64,000 nt of DNA from Methylophilaceae bacterium (GCA_905339275.1 CAJPFK010000001.1:434001-498000); one strand, 5' to 3'. Positions 18,896-28,369 are shown, numbered from the stretch's first letter. Numbers and translations: made by a program. The notes: generated from the letters alone by a model not told the origin.

Positions 18896-19525
18896 GTGTG
18901 CGAATCCGCCTGCAATAGATCGCCCGTGGCTGATGCCCGGCTGATCGGGTATGAATCATGCCGGCCGGTACCATGGAAAAATGGAGGCGGCCGCACGGTA
19001 AGCCTGGCCACCTGCCCTGATGCGGCCGGTATGGAAGATTTCGAGTGGCGGATCAGCATTGCCGAAATTGACCGGGCAACTTCGTATTCCGTTTTTTCCG
19101 GCATCGATCGCACACAAATACTGCTGACGGGCCAGGGGCTCGGATTGAGGGCGGCATCTTGGCGGTTTTGTCTGGCCGAACCTTATCAATCGGTTGATTT
19201 TTCCGGCGATACGGCGGTCGAATGTGAACTGATCAACGGTTTGTGTACTGTGTTGAATGTCATGGTTCGCCGTGAACTGATGACGGCAGAGGCGGAAATC
19301 ATACGCGGCAGTTTCCACCGGGCGCTGGACGGTATGCATCATGTTTTCTTCGTTGCACAGGGCGCATATGAGATTTGCTGTCCGGATGTTCCGGTGACAA
19401 GGACGTTGACGGCAGGCAACGGCTTGCGCCTCGATGCGGGCGGGCACATGCTCCGGGCCCGGACCGTTGCCGCGACTGAGGCGGTAATGATTGCTGTTTC
19501 GTTCAGGGCCCTGCAGGGGAAATGA
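18896..19525 (+). CDS. hutD: HutD/Ves-family cupin protein
   Basis: This 209-residue protein carries the HutD signature VPWKNGGGRTVSLA, followed by FEWRISIAEI. HutD proteins accompany histidine-utilisation genes and are thought to bind N-formylglutamate or to tune the pathway; they are bicupins. The start used is GTG 18896, 18 bases after the Fae homologue; its ribosome site is poor and GTG 18926 is an alternative. The stop overlaps the hutG start. No histidase, urocanase or imidazolonepropionase is present nearby, so a histidine pathway is unlikely here. Confidence 0.78.
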   Translation: MCESACNRSPVADARLIGYESCRPVPWKNGGGRTVSLATCPDAAGMEDFEWRISIAEIDRATSYSVFSGIDRTQILLTGQGLGLRAASWRFCLAEPYQSVDFSGDTAVECELINGLCTVLNVMVRRELMTAEAEIIRGSFHRALDGMHHVFFVAQGAYEICCPDVPVTRTLTAGNGLRLDAGGHMLRARTVAATEAVMIAVSFRALQGK

Positions 19526-20337
19526 TGCAAGCCGAGATTCCGGTATTCAAGTTGAGGCGAGGTAAAGGCGCGCTGGTGGTATCCATGCCGCATGTCGGCA
19601 CTTACATACCGCGATGGCTGCTGCCCAGGCTTGCGCCTGAAGCGCATCTGCTGGCGGATACCGATTGGTATCTGGAGTCACTGTATGATTTTCTTGATGA
19701 ACTGGATGCGACCGTTCTGGTCGCCACCCATTCCCGCTACGTGATAGACCTCAACCGGCCGCCGGACAATGCCAGCCTGTATCCGGGCCGGAGCACGACC
19801 GCCCTGTGCCCGCTTGACAGCTTCGGCGAGCGGCCGCTTTACCTGGCCGGCTGCGCGCCGGAAGCCCCGGAGGTCGAGGCAAGGATAGACCGATACTGGC
19901 GGCCGTATCATGATGCGCTGGCCGGTGAGCTGCATAGGGTGAGGGCGGCGAACGGCCAAGCGGTCCTGTGGGATGCGCACTCGATCCGCTCGGTCGTTCC
20001 GCGGTTTTTTGACGGCGAGTTGCCGCATCTCAATATCGGCAGCGCGGATAATCTGTCCTGCGATCCGGCACTGACAAGGGCGATAGCGGAAGCCGCGGCT
20101 GAAAGCCCGTACTCGGCAGTCGTCAATGGCCGATTCAAGGGCGGTTACATTACCCGGCAATATGGCAATCCCGGCTCGCATATTCATGCAATCCAGCTTG
20201 AGATTGCCATGCGCAGCTATATGCGGGAATCTCCGCCTTACCTGCCGGACGATGCGCTGGCGACGGCATTCCGGCCGACGTTGCGGCGCATGCTGCGGGC
20301 GGCCCGGGATTGGGCGAATCGCAGTGTCGATGAGTAA
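19522..20337 (+). CDS. hutG: N-formylglutamate amidohydrolase (deformylase)
   Basis: This 271-residue enzyme of the HutG-type N-formylglutamate deformylase family hydrolyses N-formyl-L-glutamate to formate and glutamate. Motifs are SMPHVGTYIP near the N-terminus, a zinc-site DTDWY, the HSRYVIDLNRPP strand, and LWDAHSIRS in the centre. It overlaps hutD by ATGA. In this window the NMG pathway makes and recycles N-methylglutamate, and formate dehydrogenase consumes formate. A role in salvaging N-formylglutamate formed as a by-product fits better than histidine degradation; that is inference. Confidence 0.87.
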   Translation: MMQAEIPVFKLRRGKGALVVSMPHVGTYIPRWLLPRLAPEAHLLADTDWYLESLYDFLDELDATVLVATHSRYVIDLNRPPDNASLYPGRSTTALCPLDSFGERPLYLAGCAPEAPEVEARIDRYWRPYHDALAGELHRVRAANGQAVLWDAHSIRSVVPRFFDGELPHLNIGSADNLSCDPALTRAIAEAAAESPYSAVVNGRFKGGYITRQYGNPGSHIHAIQLEIAMRSYMRESPPYLPDDALATAFRPTLRRMLRAARDWANRSVDE

Positions 20338-20389
20338 TAAACAGCCCGGTGATGCCCGGCTCCGGAATGGCTGGCCAGCACAGTAGCCG

Positions 20390-20845
20390 CTAAAGAAAAA
20401 TCCTGCGGGCTTGCAGTTGCGTGGTTTCCCAGCCCAGGTGCCGATAGTAGCCGATGGCCGGCTGGTTCTCCATATCCACCAGCAACTGGGCGCGGGTTGC
20501 ACCTTTTCCCCTTGCCCATTCCAGTGCCGCCTCCAGCAAGGTTCTGCCCAGGCCTGTACCGCGATAATCCCCGCTGACGACCATATCTTCCACCCAAGCC
20601 GAGGCCGCGCCTTGCGCGGTTGAAATCACCAGTTGCGCGCTGACCATGCCGATGGCTTTGCCGCTATCATTCCGCGCAATCTTGATAACGGCTTGTTCAG
20701 GGTTTGCCATCAGTAATTCCAGGCCTCGAACCTGTTTTTCGGCATCAGGCTGGAAGTCCTTTTCTATGCCGAATAATTCTGTGAGCAAGCCGACAAGGGC
20801 CGGTATGTCCGAGTGCGTGGCATTATCGATGCGGTTGGCCGTCAT
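20390..20845 (-). CDS. GNAT-family N-acetyltransferase
   Basis: This 151-residue acetyltransferase has the acetyl-CoA motif A (VEDMVVSGDYRGTGLGRTLL) and the usual C-terminal NQPAIGYYRHLGW. Its start is 2 bases after the stop of the XRE-cupin regulator, so the two are translated together. The substrate is not evident. An amine or glutamate-like compound would suit the location, but nothing in the sequence shows it. Confidence 0.85.
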   Translation of the reverse strand: MTANRIDNATHSDIPALVGLLTELFGIEKDFQPDAEKQVRGLELLMANPEQAVIKIARNDSGKAIGMVSAQLVISTAQGAASAWVEDMVVSGDYRGTGLGRTLLEAALEWARGKGATRAQLLVDMENQPAIGYYRHLGWETTQLQARRIFL

Positions 20846-20847
20846 GA

Positions 20848-21495
20848 TTATTCACTGTCAGGCTGGCTGGCCGGCATGTCGTAATGAATGGTCGCGAGAA
20901 AACGGATAGGCAGGATGTTATGTTTCTCGGGGCGGTGCGGGATCTCGCCACGGAATGTCAGCGAATCGCCGGGTTGCAGTACAAACAGCTCGTCGCCTAC
21001 GCGATACTCGACTTCGCCCTCCAGCATGTAGATGAACTCGGTGCCCGGGTGTTCAAAGCTTGGAAATTCTTCACTTGGGTCCTCCAGGCTGATCAGGAAC
21101 GGTTCGAACAGCTTCTGCGGCCCCTGGTCGTATGCCAGCAAATGATAAGTATGGCCGCTGCGCGTGCCGCGCCGCACCACCTCCATGCCCTGGCCTTTCT
21201 TGACAAACTGTACTGTGCTGTTGGGCAGGTTGTAGCCCTGGAACAGGCGCGACAGCGTAACGCCAAGCGCATTGGCGAGCTGTTCCAGTGTTTCCAGGCT
21301 GGTGGATGAAAGTCCGTTTTCGATCTTGCTCAGCATGCCGCGGCTGATCCCTGCCCTTTTTGAGACTTCCGCAAGCGTGAGGCCATGCTGGATACGTAGT
21401 TGGTGGATAGTGTTCCCCAGGAATCTGTCCAGCGCCTTGCCCTGTGTTTCCTGTTGAGTATTGGCAATAGGAGCGCTGTTGTTGGTTGAACTCAT
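20848..21495 (-). CDS. XRE-family regulator with C-terminal cupin sensor
   Basis: This 215-residue protein has a helix-turn-helix domain (LTLAEVSKRAGISRGMLSKI, about 40-59) and a cupin domain (about 135-205, with HPGTEFIYMLEGEVEY and LQPGDSLTFRGEIPH). Regulators of this type sense small metabolites in amine and amino-acid pathways. It is divergent from the NMG operon across 348 bases, which contain two direct repeats flanking a strong promoter. It is therefore the likely local regulator of mgdABCD-gmaS-mgsABC. The ligand could be methylamine, N-methylglutamate or gamma-glutamylmethylamide; this is inference. Confidence 0.86.
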   Translation of the reverse strand: MSSTNNSAPIANTQQETQGKALDRFLGNTIHQLRIQHGLTLAEVSKRAGISRGMLSKIENGLSSTSLETLEQLANALGVTLSRLFQGYNLPNSTVQFVKKGQGMEVVRRGTRSGHTYHLLAYDQGPQKLFEPFLISLEDPSEEFPSFEHPGTEFIYMLEGEVEYRVGDELFVLQPGDSLTFRGEIPHRPEKHNILPIRFLATIHYDMPASQPDSE

Positions 21496-21662
21496 CGGCC
21501 TCTGTATTCCTTATTTAAGTTGCTGGTTTATATGTGAATGAATTTTGCTTCAAAAATAGCACGGCTTAATCAATTATCCATCGTAAACATCAAAAAAAGC
21601 CAATTTATTTGTTTTGCTAACTCATTAAGTTTACTAGATAAATTGCAATCTCTCCAGGCAAT

Positions 21663-21759
21663 GTTTCATTACAATAAAAAAAGTTTCACAATGTCCTTGA
21701 CAAGGTTTTTTAGCTTTGATGTAATAGCTCCAATAAGTTTCATTATAGTAAAAAAAGTT
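21663..21759 (+). repeat. Direct repeats flanking the mgd promoter (candidate operators)
   Basis: Two 23-bp copies at 21663-21685 and 21737-21759 agree at 21 of 23 positions (core GTTTCATTA, three variable bases, then AAAAAAAGTT). One lies upstream of the -35 box and the other just downstream of the -10 box, with starts 74 bp apart, about seven helical turns. This suits a repressor that brackets or loops the promoter. The whole 348-base region is AT-rich and holds no gene. Confidence 0.65.
21697..21725 (+). promoter_or_regulatory. Sigma-70 promoter of the NMG operon
   Basis: TTGACA (21697-21702), 17-bp spacer, TGTAAT (21720-21725): perfect -35 and five of six -10 positions. Transcription would start near 21732, giving a leader of about 110 bases before mgdA. 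Confidence 0.75.
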
Positions 21760-21843
21760 AATAAAAGTTTGTGTTTCAGCATCGCTTGAATTGCTTATTT
21801 CCTTTAATTGCTGAGTAAACAAATTTATCTGTGGGGATTTTGA

Positions 21844-23085
21844 ATGGCATATCAGCTGCTTAAGTTTGCTCTGGGTCGTGAATATAAAGAGCCGCGTTTT
21901 TTCAGGGACTGTCAGACGCCAGGGAAATCCTACGATGCCGTCATTATCGGTGGCGGCGGTCACGGCCTCGCAGCAGCCTATTATCTCGCCAGGGACCATG
22001 GCATCACCAACGTCGCCGTGCTGGAGCGCGGCTATATCGGCGGCGGCAACACCGGCCGCAATACGACTATCGTACGTTCCAATTACCTGACTCCCGATGG
22101 CGTCAATTTCTACGATGCCAGCGTCAAATTGTTTGAGGGCTTATCCACCGAGCTGGATATCAACCTGTTTTATTCCAACCGCGGGCACTTCACGCTGGCC
22201 CATAGTGAATCGGCCATGCGCACCATGCGCTGGCGTGCCGAGGTCAATAAGCATGTCGGCGTGAAAAGCCGTGTCGTCGGCACGGATGAAATCTCCCAGG
22301 CCTGTCCGCAGCTCGACATCACTTGCAGCGGCAAGTCTCCTATCCAGGGCGCGCTTTATCATGAGCCCGGTTCAATCGCGCGTCACGATGCCGTTGCCTG
22401 GGGCTATGCCCGCGGCGCGGATAGCATGGGTGTCGAGATATTCCAGAATACCGAAGTGCAGGGTGTCGATGTGCGGAACGGCAAGGTCCATGGCGTGCAT
22501 ACCAGCCGCGGGTACATTGCGACCGGGAAAGTATTGTCTGCAGTGGCCGGCTTTACGCCGCGTGTCTGCAAGATGGTGGGGCTGCAAACGCCGATTGTGA
22601 TCCATCCGTTGCAGGCCTGTGTCAGCGAGCCGATGAAGCCCTGGCTCGACACGATCCTGGTGTCCGGCAGCCTGCATGTCTATGTCAGCCAGTCATCGCG
22701 TGGCGAGCTGGTGATGGGCTCGTCGCTGGACCCTTACGAGGTGCACTCCACCCGTTCCACCTTTGATTTTGTCGAGGGACTTACTTCGCACATCGTCGAT
22801 ATGTTCCCTTTTCTTTCCAACGTCAAGATCGTGCGGCAATGGGCGGGCATGGCGGACATCACGCCGGACTTTGCACCAATTATGGGCACCACGCCGGTCG
22901 AAGGCTTCTATCTTGATGCAGGTTGGGGCACCTGGGGGTTCAAGGCAACGCCCATCAGCGGCAAGACCATGGCTTACACGATGGCGAACGACAGGTCGCA
23001 TGAGCTGATTCACTCGTTCCGCATGTCGCGGTTCGAAGAATACGAATTAACCGGTGAAAAGGGTGCCGCTTCGGTCGGCCATTGA
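21844..23085 (+). CDS. mgdA: N-methylglutamate dehydrogenase subunit A (SoxB-like)
   Basis: This 413-residue flavoprotein is homologous to the beta subunit of heterotetrameric sarcosine oxidase. An FAD Rossmann motif is at residues about 36-60 (AVIIGGGGHGLAAAYYLA), followed by GGGNTGRNT. RHDAVAWGYA near residue 180 carries the histidine that binds FMN covalently in sarcosine oxidases. With MgdBCD it oxidises N-methylglutamate to glutamate and formaldehyde (or methylene-tetrahydrofolate). It is the first gene of an eight-gene operon. GGGG lies 7 bases before the ATG. Confidence 0.92.
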   Translation: MAYQLLKFALGREYKEPRFFRDCQTPGKSYDAVIIGGGGHGLAAAYYLARDHGITNVAVLERGYIGGGNTGRNTTIVRSNYLTPDGVNFYDASVKLFEGLSTELDINLFYSNRGHFTLAHSESAMRTMRWRAEVNKHVGVKSRVVGTDEISQACPQLDITCSGKSPIQGALYHEPGSIARHDAVAWGYARGADSMGVEIFQNTEVQGVDVRNGKVHGVHTSRGYIATGKVLSAVAGFTPRVCKMVGLQTPIVIHPLQACVSEPMKPWLDTILVSGSLHVYVSQSSRGELVMGSSLDPYEVHSTRSTFDFVEGLTSHIVDMFPFLSNVKIVRQWAGMADITPDFAPIMGTTPVEGFYLDAGWGTWGFKATPISGKTMAYTMANDRSHELIHSFRMSRFEEYELTGEKGAASVGH

Positions 23086-23123
23086 GGCCGTGGGCGTATT
23101 TAAAGCAGAGGCAAAACGAAAAA

Positions 23124-23435
23124 ATGAAACTACTTAACTGTCCGATGAATGGCGTAAGGCCATTAAGTGAATTCCTGTTTGGCGGTGAATATCGCGAGAT
23201 GCCGGATCCGGATGTCAGTGATGACTACGAATGGGCCGGCTATGTGCATTACCGCGACAATGCGCCTGGCGTGAAGAAAGAATGGTGGTACCACGGGCCC
23301 AGCGGAACGTGGTTCATTGCGGAACGTAACACGCTGACGGATGAGGTCCTGAGAACCTATCTCTTCGGTAAAGGCCCTGCGCCGTCCGGCCAGGCCGATA
23401 TGAGTCAAACAGCAGGCACGGAGCAATCAAAATGA
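23124..23435 (+). CDS. mgdB: N-methylglutamate dehydrogenase subunit B (SoxD-like)
   Basis: This 103-residue delta-type subunit starts MKLLNCPMNGVRPLSEF. An upstream ATG at 23082 overlaps mgdA, but the family alignment favours 23124. Sarcosine oxidase delta subunits hold zinc with a CxxCG motif and a distal HxxxC. Here the second cysteine is Asn (CPMNG) and the distal motif reads WYHGPSGTWF without Cys, so zinc binding is probably lost or changed. This may be a general feature of NMG-type delta subunits. The stop overlaps the mgdC start by ATGA. Confidence 0.88.
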   Translation: MKLLNCPMNGVRPLSEFLFGGEYREMPDPDVSDDYEWAGYVHYRDNAPGVKKEWWYHGPSGTWFIAERNTLTDEVLRTYLFGKGPAPSGQADMSQTAGTEQSK

Positions 23436-26335
23436 GCATGAGATTGCCAAAACAGGCGGGTGAGTGGATCAGCCGCGACAAGCCGTTGCGTTTTACTTTC
23501 GAAGGCAGGGAGTACACCGGTTACGAAGGCGATACCATTACCAGCGCGCTGCTTGCGTCAGGGGTCAGGGTATTGGGCCGCAGTTTCAAATATCACCGGG
23601 CACGCGGCGTATTGAGCTTTGCCAACCATGATGTGAATGTGATGGTGACCGATGGCCGGGATACCAATATCCGCGGCGATGTGGTTGCGCTGCAGGCGGG
23701 CATGGCGATCAAGGCGGTCAATACGGACGGCGGCGTGCTCAAGGACAAGAACAAGTATATCGATTCCATCTCGCCATTATTGCCGGTCGGATTCTATTAC
23801 AAGGCGTTCCATAAACCGGCAAGCCTGTTCCCGTTCTGGGAAAAAATAATACGCAAGGCCGCAGGGCTGGGCGTGGTGAACTTCAATTTCCCACGGATCA
23901 CCAGGCGCAAGTTGAATCGCCATTGCGACCTGCTGGTCGTCGGTGCCGGCCCGTCCGGGTTGTCTGCTGCGCTGGCTGCTGCATCGAATGGTCTGGAAGT
24001 GGTGCTGGTCGACGAAAACCAGAACCTGGGCGGCAGTCTCACCTATGACTATGCCGGTAGCGATTCCTCAAAAAAAATACTGGACGAGTTGCTGGCCAAG
24101 GTGGCGGAAACCCCTAATATCAGCGTCTATCCTGGCGCTTACGCGGCTGGATACTACGCGGATCATATGGTGCCGGTGGTAACTGCCGACGGCATTGTCA
24201 GAGTCCGTGCCAGGGCCGTGATCGTCGCGACGGGCGTATTCGAGCAGCCGCCCGTATTCCACAACAACGACCTGCCCGGCGTGATGCTGGGTTCGGCAGC
24301 ACAACGCATGATCTATCGCTATGGCGTGAAGCCGTTCAACAAGGGCGTGGTCGTCACTGCCAATGCCCATGGCTACCGCGTTGCGCTCGATCTGCTGAAT
24401 GCCGGCAGCAAGGTGATTGCCCTGGTGGATATGCGCGCTGAAGGCCAGCGCGACCAGTTGGTGGCTGAGCTGGTGCGCAAAGGCGTGAAAATATATACGG
24501 GCAGTTGCGTTTATGAGGCATTGCCGACCAAAGACAAATTGGGCGTGCAGGGCGCTGTCATCTGCCCATTCGATGAGGTGGGCGGCGCGGTGAATGCCGA
24601 TAAGGGCGTCACGGTCGACTGTGACGGCATTGCCATGAGCGCCGGCTGGGCGCCGGCTGCTGCCTTGCTCTACCAGTCGGGCATCGGCATGGGCTACGAC
24701 AATGCGATCCAGCAGTTCGTGCCGGATCGTTTTCCCGCTGGCATTTTCGCAGCAGGCAAGGTGAACGGCGTGTATAGCCTGCAACAGCGTGCCAATGATG
24801 GCATGCGCGCGGCGGCTGAAGTCCTGCGATTCCTTGGCAAAACGGCTCCGGAAGTTTCCGTGGACAGGCATCAGGGCCCGTCGCCCAGCCATGCCTATCC
24901 TATCGTGCTGCATCCCAAAGGCAAGAATTTCGTCGATTTCGATGAAGATATCCAGGTCAAGGATTTCATCAATGCCGCGCAGGAAGGCTTCGACAATATT
25001 GAGCTGATGAAGCGCTTTACCACGGTGGGCATGGGGCCGAGCCAGGGCAAGCATTCCAATATGAATGCGATCCGGATTCTGGCGAAAATCCGCAACCTGC
25101 CGGTTGAGAAGATCGGCACGACGACTGCGAGACCGTTCTTTCATCCGACGCCGTTCGGCCATTTGGGCGGGCGCAGTTTCCACTCGCACCGGCTGACTTC
25201 TATCCATGGCTGGCATGAGGCGGCAGGCGCCTTCTTTGTTGACGTGGGCGCATGGTCGCGTCCGGCCTATTACCAGAAGCCGGGCATGAGCAAGCAGCAA
25301 CTGGTGGAAGGCGAAGCGCAGGCGGTGCGGCAGTCCGCAGGCATGATCGATGGCGGCACGCTGGGCAAGATCGAAGTGTGCGGCCCCGATGCAGCCCTGT
25401 TCCTTGAGCGTTTCTATACCGGGAAGTTCGCAGACCAGAAGGTGGGGACCACCCGCTATGCCTTGCTGCTGGACGAATCCGGCGTCATCGTTGACGACGG
25501 CATTGCCAGCCGTTTGGCGGATGAGCTGTTCTATCTGACGATCAGCACGTCCAATGCGGCGGCTGTTTACCGTGAAATGCAACGCTGGCTGCAGATATGG
25601 CAATTGAATGTTGGATTGGTGAACGTGACTGGCGCATATGGCCTGATCAATGTCGCCGGTCCAGCGTCTCGCGATATCGTCAGCAAGCTGGTCAATATCG
25701 ATCTGTCGGAAACCGCTTTTCCGATGGGTGCCGCGAAAGAAGCTGAAATCCTGGGGGTTCCGGTGCGTGTGGTGCGGGTCGGGTTTGTTGCCAGGCTGGC
25801 CTATGAAATCCATATGCCGAGCGCACAGGCACTCAACATCTGGAAGGCGATTCTCGATGCCGGCTTCAGTCACGGCATCCGCCCCTTCGGAACCGACACG
25901 CAACGCCTGTTGCGGCTGGAGCTGGGTCATCACATGCCCGGTTACGATACCGATGGCCTGACCAACCCTTACGAAGTGGGGGCGGAATCTGCGCTGGGCA
26001 TGGATAAGCCATTCTTCATCGGTCAGCGCAGCCTGAAAATCATTTCCAGGAAGCCGCTCGGCAAGATACTGGTGCCTTTTGTACTCCCTCAGGGGTATTC
26101 CGGTGAAATGCCGCAAGACTGTAACCTCGTGATCGACGGGGCGGCCATCAAGGGCCGCGTCACCAGCATCGGTTATAGCCCGGCAGCGCAGCGCATCATC
26201 GGCCTGGCTTACGTTGACCCGGCCCGGAATAAACCTGGCTCGGTGTTTGATATCCGTACGGATAACGGCTCCATGGCAAAAGCAACGGTGGTGGAAACGC
26301 CATTCTTCAATGCGGATCAAGGGGACAGGGCATGA
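23432..26335 (+). CDS. mgdC: N-methylglutamate dehydrogenase subunit C (SoxA-like)
   Basis: This 967-residue alpha-type subunit begins with a ferredoxin-like SoxA N-terminal domain (about 15-110, YEGDTITSALLASGVRVLG). It continues with an NAD-binding disulfide-oxidoreductase domain ([18 protein letters not shown] near 167). A GcvT-like folate-binding region follows (about 600-950, with RYALLLDESGVIVDDG and LRLELGHHMPGYDTDGL). Known SoxA binds NAD and, through the GcvT part, channels the C1 unit to tetrahydrofolate. Length and order match the family. Very long antisense open frames over this gene are codon-bias shadows. Confidence 0.93.
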   Translation: MSMRLPKQAGEWISRDKPLRFTFEGREYTGYEGDTITSALLASGVRVLGRSFKYHRARGVLSFANHDVNVMVTDGRDTNIRGDVVALQAGMAIKAVNTDGGVLKDKNKYIDSISPLLPVGFYYKAFHKPASLFPFWEKIIRKAAGLGVVNFNFPRITRRKLNRHCDLLVVGAGPSGLSAALAAASNGLEVVLVDENQNLGGSLTYDYAGSDSSKKILDELLAKVAETPNISVYPGAYAAGYYADHMVPVVTADGIVRVRARAVIVATGVFEQPPVFHNNDLPGVMLGSAAQRMIYRYGVKPFNKGVVVTANAHGYRVALDLLNAGSKVIALVDMRAEGQRDQLVAELVRKGVKIYTGSCVYEALPTKDKLGVQGAVICPFDEVGGAVNADKGVTVDCDGIAMSAGWAPAAALLYQSGIGMGYDNAIQQFVPDRFPAGIFAAGKVNGVYSLQQRANDGMRAAAEVLRFLGKTAPEVSVDRHQGPSPSHAYPIVLHPKGKNFVDFDEDIQVKDFINAAQEGFDNIELMKRFTTVGMGPSQGKHSNMNAIRILAKIRNLPVEKIGTTTARPFFHPTPFGHLGGRSFHSHRLTSIHGWHEAAGAFFVDVGAWSRPAYYQKPGMSKQQLVEGEAQAVRQSAGMIDGGTLGKIEVCGPDAALFLERFYTGKFADQKVGTTRYALLLDESGVIVDDGIASRLADELFYLTISTSNAAAVYREMQRWLQIWQLNVGLVNVTGAYGLINVAGPASRDIVSKLVNIDLSETAFPMGAAKEAEILGVPVRVVRVGFVARLAYEIHMPSAQALNIWKAILDAGFSHGIRPFGTDTQRLLRLELGHHMPGYDTDGLTNPYEVGAESALGMDKPFFIGQRSLKIISRKPLGKILVPFVLPQGYSGEMPQDCNLVIDGAAIKGRVTSIGYSPAAQRIIGLAYVDPARNKPGSVFDIRTDNGSMAKATVVETPFFNADQGDRA

Positions 26336-27009
26336 CAACATCTGAGACGGAAATGATTAAAAGGACGCCGGTTGCCTATGCCCAGCGGGCTTCTAACCCA
26401 AAAATGGGGGAATTGCATGGCATGGAAGTGGCGCTGGCGTTTGAAGGGGCCAGTATCGAAACCGCCAGGAAGAGCGTGCTTGGCGTGACCGATGTGAGTT
26501 GCTTTCAGCGTTTTTCGGTCAAGGGGCCGCAGGCGGCAGCATGGCTGGAGAGCCAGGGATTGAAGCTGCCGGCTGAAATCAACTCATGGGTTGAGACCGC
26601 CCCGGGTACTTTGGCGCTCCGGCTCGGCGGTAGCGAATTCCTGATCGAAGACCAGTTCAGCAGCAAAACCTGCAGCCGGTTGCATGGCTTCAACCAGGCC
26701 GCGGTGCCCGGTGCCTATCAGGTTCAGCGCGCAGATGCGGCGTTCATCCTGAGCGGCCGCGAAGTGCTCAATCTTCTTTCCGAGTTGTGCATGCTGGATT
26801 TGCGCGACAGCGCGCTGGCAGGCAACGCGGTCGTGATGACGCAGGTAGCAGGCATCTCCGCGACCTTGTTGCGCCAGCAGTTGAATGGGCAGCAGGTTTA
26901 CAGGGTTTGGTGTGATGGCACATATGGCCCCTACATGTGGGACATGCTGCTGGAAATAGCTAAAGAACTTGGGGGTGGTGCTGTCGGCCTCTCCTGCCAT
27001 TTCAAGTAA
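26332..27009 (+). CDS. mgdD: N-methylglutamate dehydrogenase subunit D (SoxG-like)
   Basis: This 225-residue gamma-type subunit of the sarcosine-oxidase-like complex has GcvT-like fold elements such as VSCFQRFSVKGPQAAAWL and the C-terminal YRVWCDGTYGPYMWDML. It overlaps mgdC by ATGA and completes the mgdABCD set in the SoxB-D-A-G order. The N-terminal 50 residues are the least conserved part. No catalytic residue is expected; the subunit is structural and helps bind folate. Confidence 0.88.
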   Translation: MTTSETEMIKRTPVAYAQRASNPKMGELHGMEVALAFEGASIETARKSVLGVTDVSCFQRFSVKGPQAAAWLESQGLKLPAEINSWVETAPGTLALRLGGSEFLIEDQFSSKTCSRLHGFNQAAVPGAYQVQRADAAFILSGREVLNLLSELCMLDLRDSALAGNAVVMTQVAGISATLLRQQLNGQQVYRVWCDGTYGPYMWDMLLEIAKELGGGAVGLSCHFK

Positions 27010-27034
27010 TACGACATTCTCAAGGGGAAAATGA

Positions 27035-28369
27035 ATGAAATCGTTGGCAGAAGCAAAGAAGTTCTTGAAAGACAACAGCGTCAAGTACATATTGGCGCAG
27101 TTTGTCGACATTCATGGCGTAGCCAAGGTCAAGTCCGTACCGGCATCGCATCTTGAAGACATTCTCACCACCGGTGCCGGCTTTGCAGGCGGCGCTATCT
27201 GTGGGATGGGCATTGCGCCCAACGGTCCTGATTACATGGCGGTGGGCGAGCTGTCGACTTTGGCCCTGATTCCCTGGCAGCCGGGATATGCGCGCCTCAT
27301 CTGCGATGGCCACGTCGAAGGCAAGCCCTATGGCTTTGACTCGCGCGTCGTGCTGAAACAGCAAATCGACCGTTTGAGTAAAAACGGCTGGACGCTTTAC
27401 ACCGGCCTGGAGCCGGAGTTTTCCCTGCTGAGAAAGGATGAGCAGGGAAACATTCATCCGGTAGACGCGACCGATACCCTGCAGAAGCCATGTTATGACT
27501 ATAAGGGCATTACCCGCCAGGCGGCTTTTCTTGAAGCGCTGACCGAGGCGCTGATCTCTGCCGGCCTCGATGTCTATCAGATAGACCATGAAGATGCCAA
27601 CGGCCAGTTTGAGATCAACTATACCTACGCGGACTGTCTGAAGAGCGCCGACGACTTCATCATGTTCAAGATGGCCGCGAGCGAAATCGCCAACCAGATG
27701 GGCATGATCTGCTCCCTGATGCCGAAGCCGTTCAGCAACCGCCCGGGTAACGGCATGCACATGCATATGTCCATCGGTGATGGCAAGAAGAGCCTGTTCC
27801 ACGATGATAGCGACAAGACAGGCCACGGTTTGTCCAAGCTGGCTTATCACTTCATGGCGGGCATTCTGGCGCATGCGCCTGCACTGACTGCATTGGCTGC
27901 CCCAACCGTCAATTCGTACAAGCGCCTAGTCGTAGGCCGCTCCCTTACCGGCGCGACCTGGGCTCCAGCCTATATCTCATACGGCAACAACAACCGTTCG
28001 ACCATGGTGCGCATTCCTTATGGCCGGCTCGAGTTGCGGCTGCCTGACGGCGGCTGTAACCCGTACCTCACCACGGCGGCAGTAATCGCTGCCGGGCTGG
28101 ATGGCGTAGAGCGCGAGCTGGATCCCGGCAAGGGCAATGGAGACAATCTGTACGACTACTCTCCGGCCGAGCTGAAGCAGCACGGAATCGGCATTTTGCC
28201 GCAAAACCTCAATGAAGCCATTCGTGCCTTCGAGGAAGACCAGGTATTACGCGATGCGCTCGGAAACGGTCTTTCGGAAGAATTTATCAACCTTAAATCG
28301 ATGGAGTGGGTGGAATATCAGCGCCATGTGTCGGATTGGGAAATCCAGCGTTACGTCGAGTTTTTCTAG
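27035..28369 (+). CDS. gmaS: Gamma-glutamylmethylamide synthetase
   Basis: This 444-residue enzyme of the glutamine synthetase superfamily couples methylamine to glutamate with ATP, forming gamma-glutamylmethylamide, the entry step of the NMG pathway. Visible glutamine-synthetase signatures are [11 protein letters not shown] (metal-binding Glu), the [12 protein letters not shown] block with the active-site His, and the [26 protein letters not shown] region. AAGGGG precedes ATG 27035; another ATG at 27031 is out of frame. The position between mgd and mgs genes supports GmaS over an ordinary glutamine synthetase. Confidence 0.94.
   Translation: MKSLAEAKKFLKDNSVKYILAQFVDIHGVAKVKSVPASHLEDILTTGAGFAGGAICGMGIAPNGPDYMAVGELSTLALIPWQPGYARLICDGHVEGKPYGFDSRVVLKQQIDRLSKNGWTLYTGLEPEFSLLRKDEQGNIHPVDATDTLQKPCYDYKGITRQAAFLEALTEALISAGLDVYQIDHEDANGQFEINYTYADCLKSADDFIMFKMAASEIANQMGMICSLMPKPFSNRPGNGMHMHMSIGDGKKSLFHDDSDKTGHGLSKLAYHFMAGILAHAPALTALAAPTVNSYKRLVVGRSLTGATWAPAYISYGNNNRSTMVRIPYGRLELRLPDGGCNPYLTTAAVIAAGLDGVERELDPGKGNGDNLYDYSPAELKQHGIGILPQNLNEAIRAFEEDQVLRDALGNGLSEEFINLKSMEWVEYQRHVSDWEIQRYVEFF

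Noticed and set aside
1427..21736. The 15-mer TAATAGCTCCAATAA occurs exactly at 1427-1441 (LysR promoter region) and 21722-21736 (mgd promoter region).
   Set aside because: A 15-base match in 64 kb, especially in AT-rich sequence, is expected by chance about once or twice. No flanking similarity supports a shared operator.
24068..26341. Very long antisense open frame (757 codons) opposite mgdC, and a similar 709-codon one at 32700-34829.
   Set aside because: Both lie exactly opposite well-identified genes, lack family resemblance and arise from codon bias on the coding strand.
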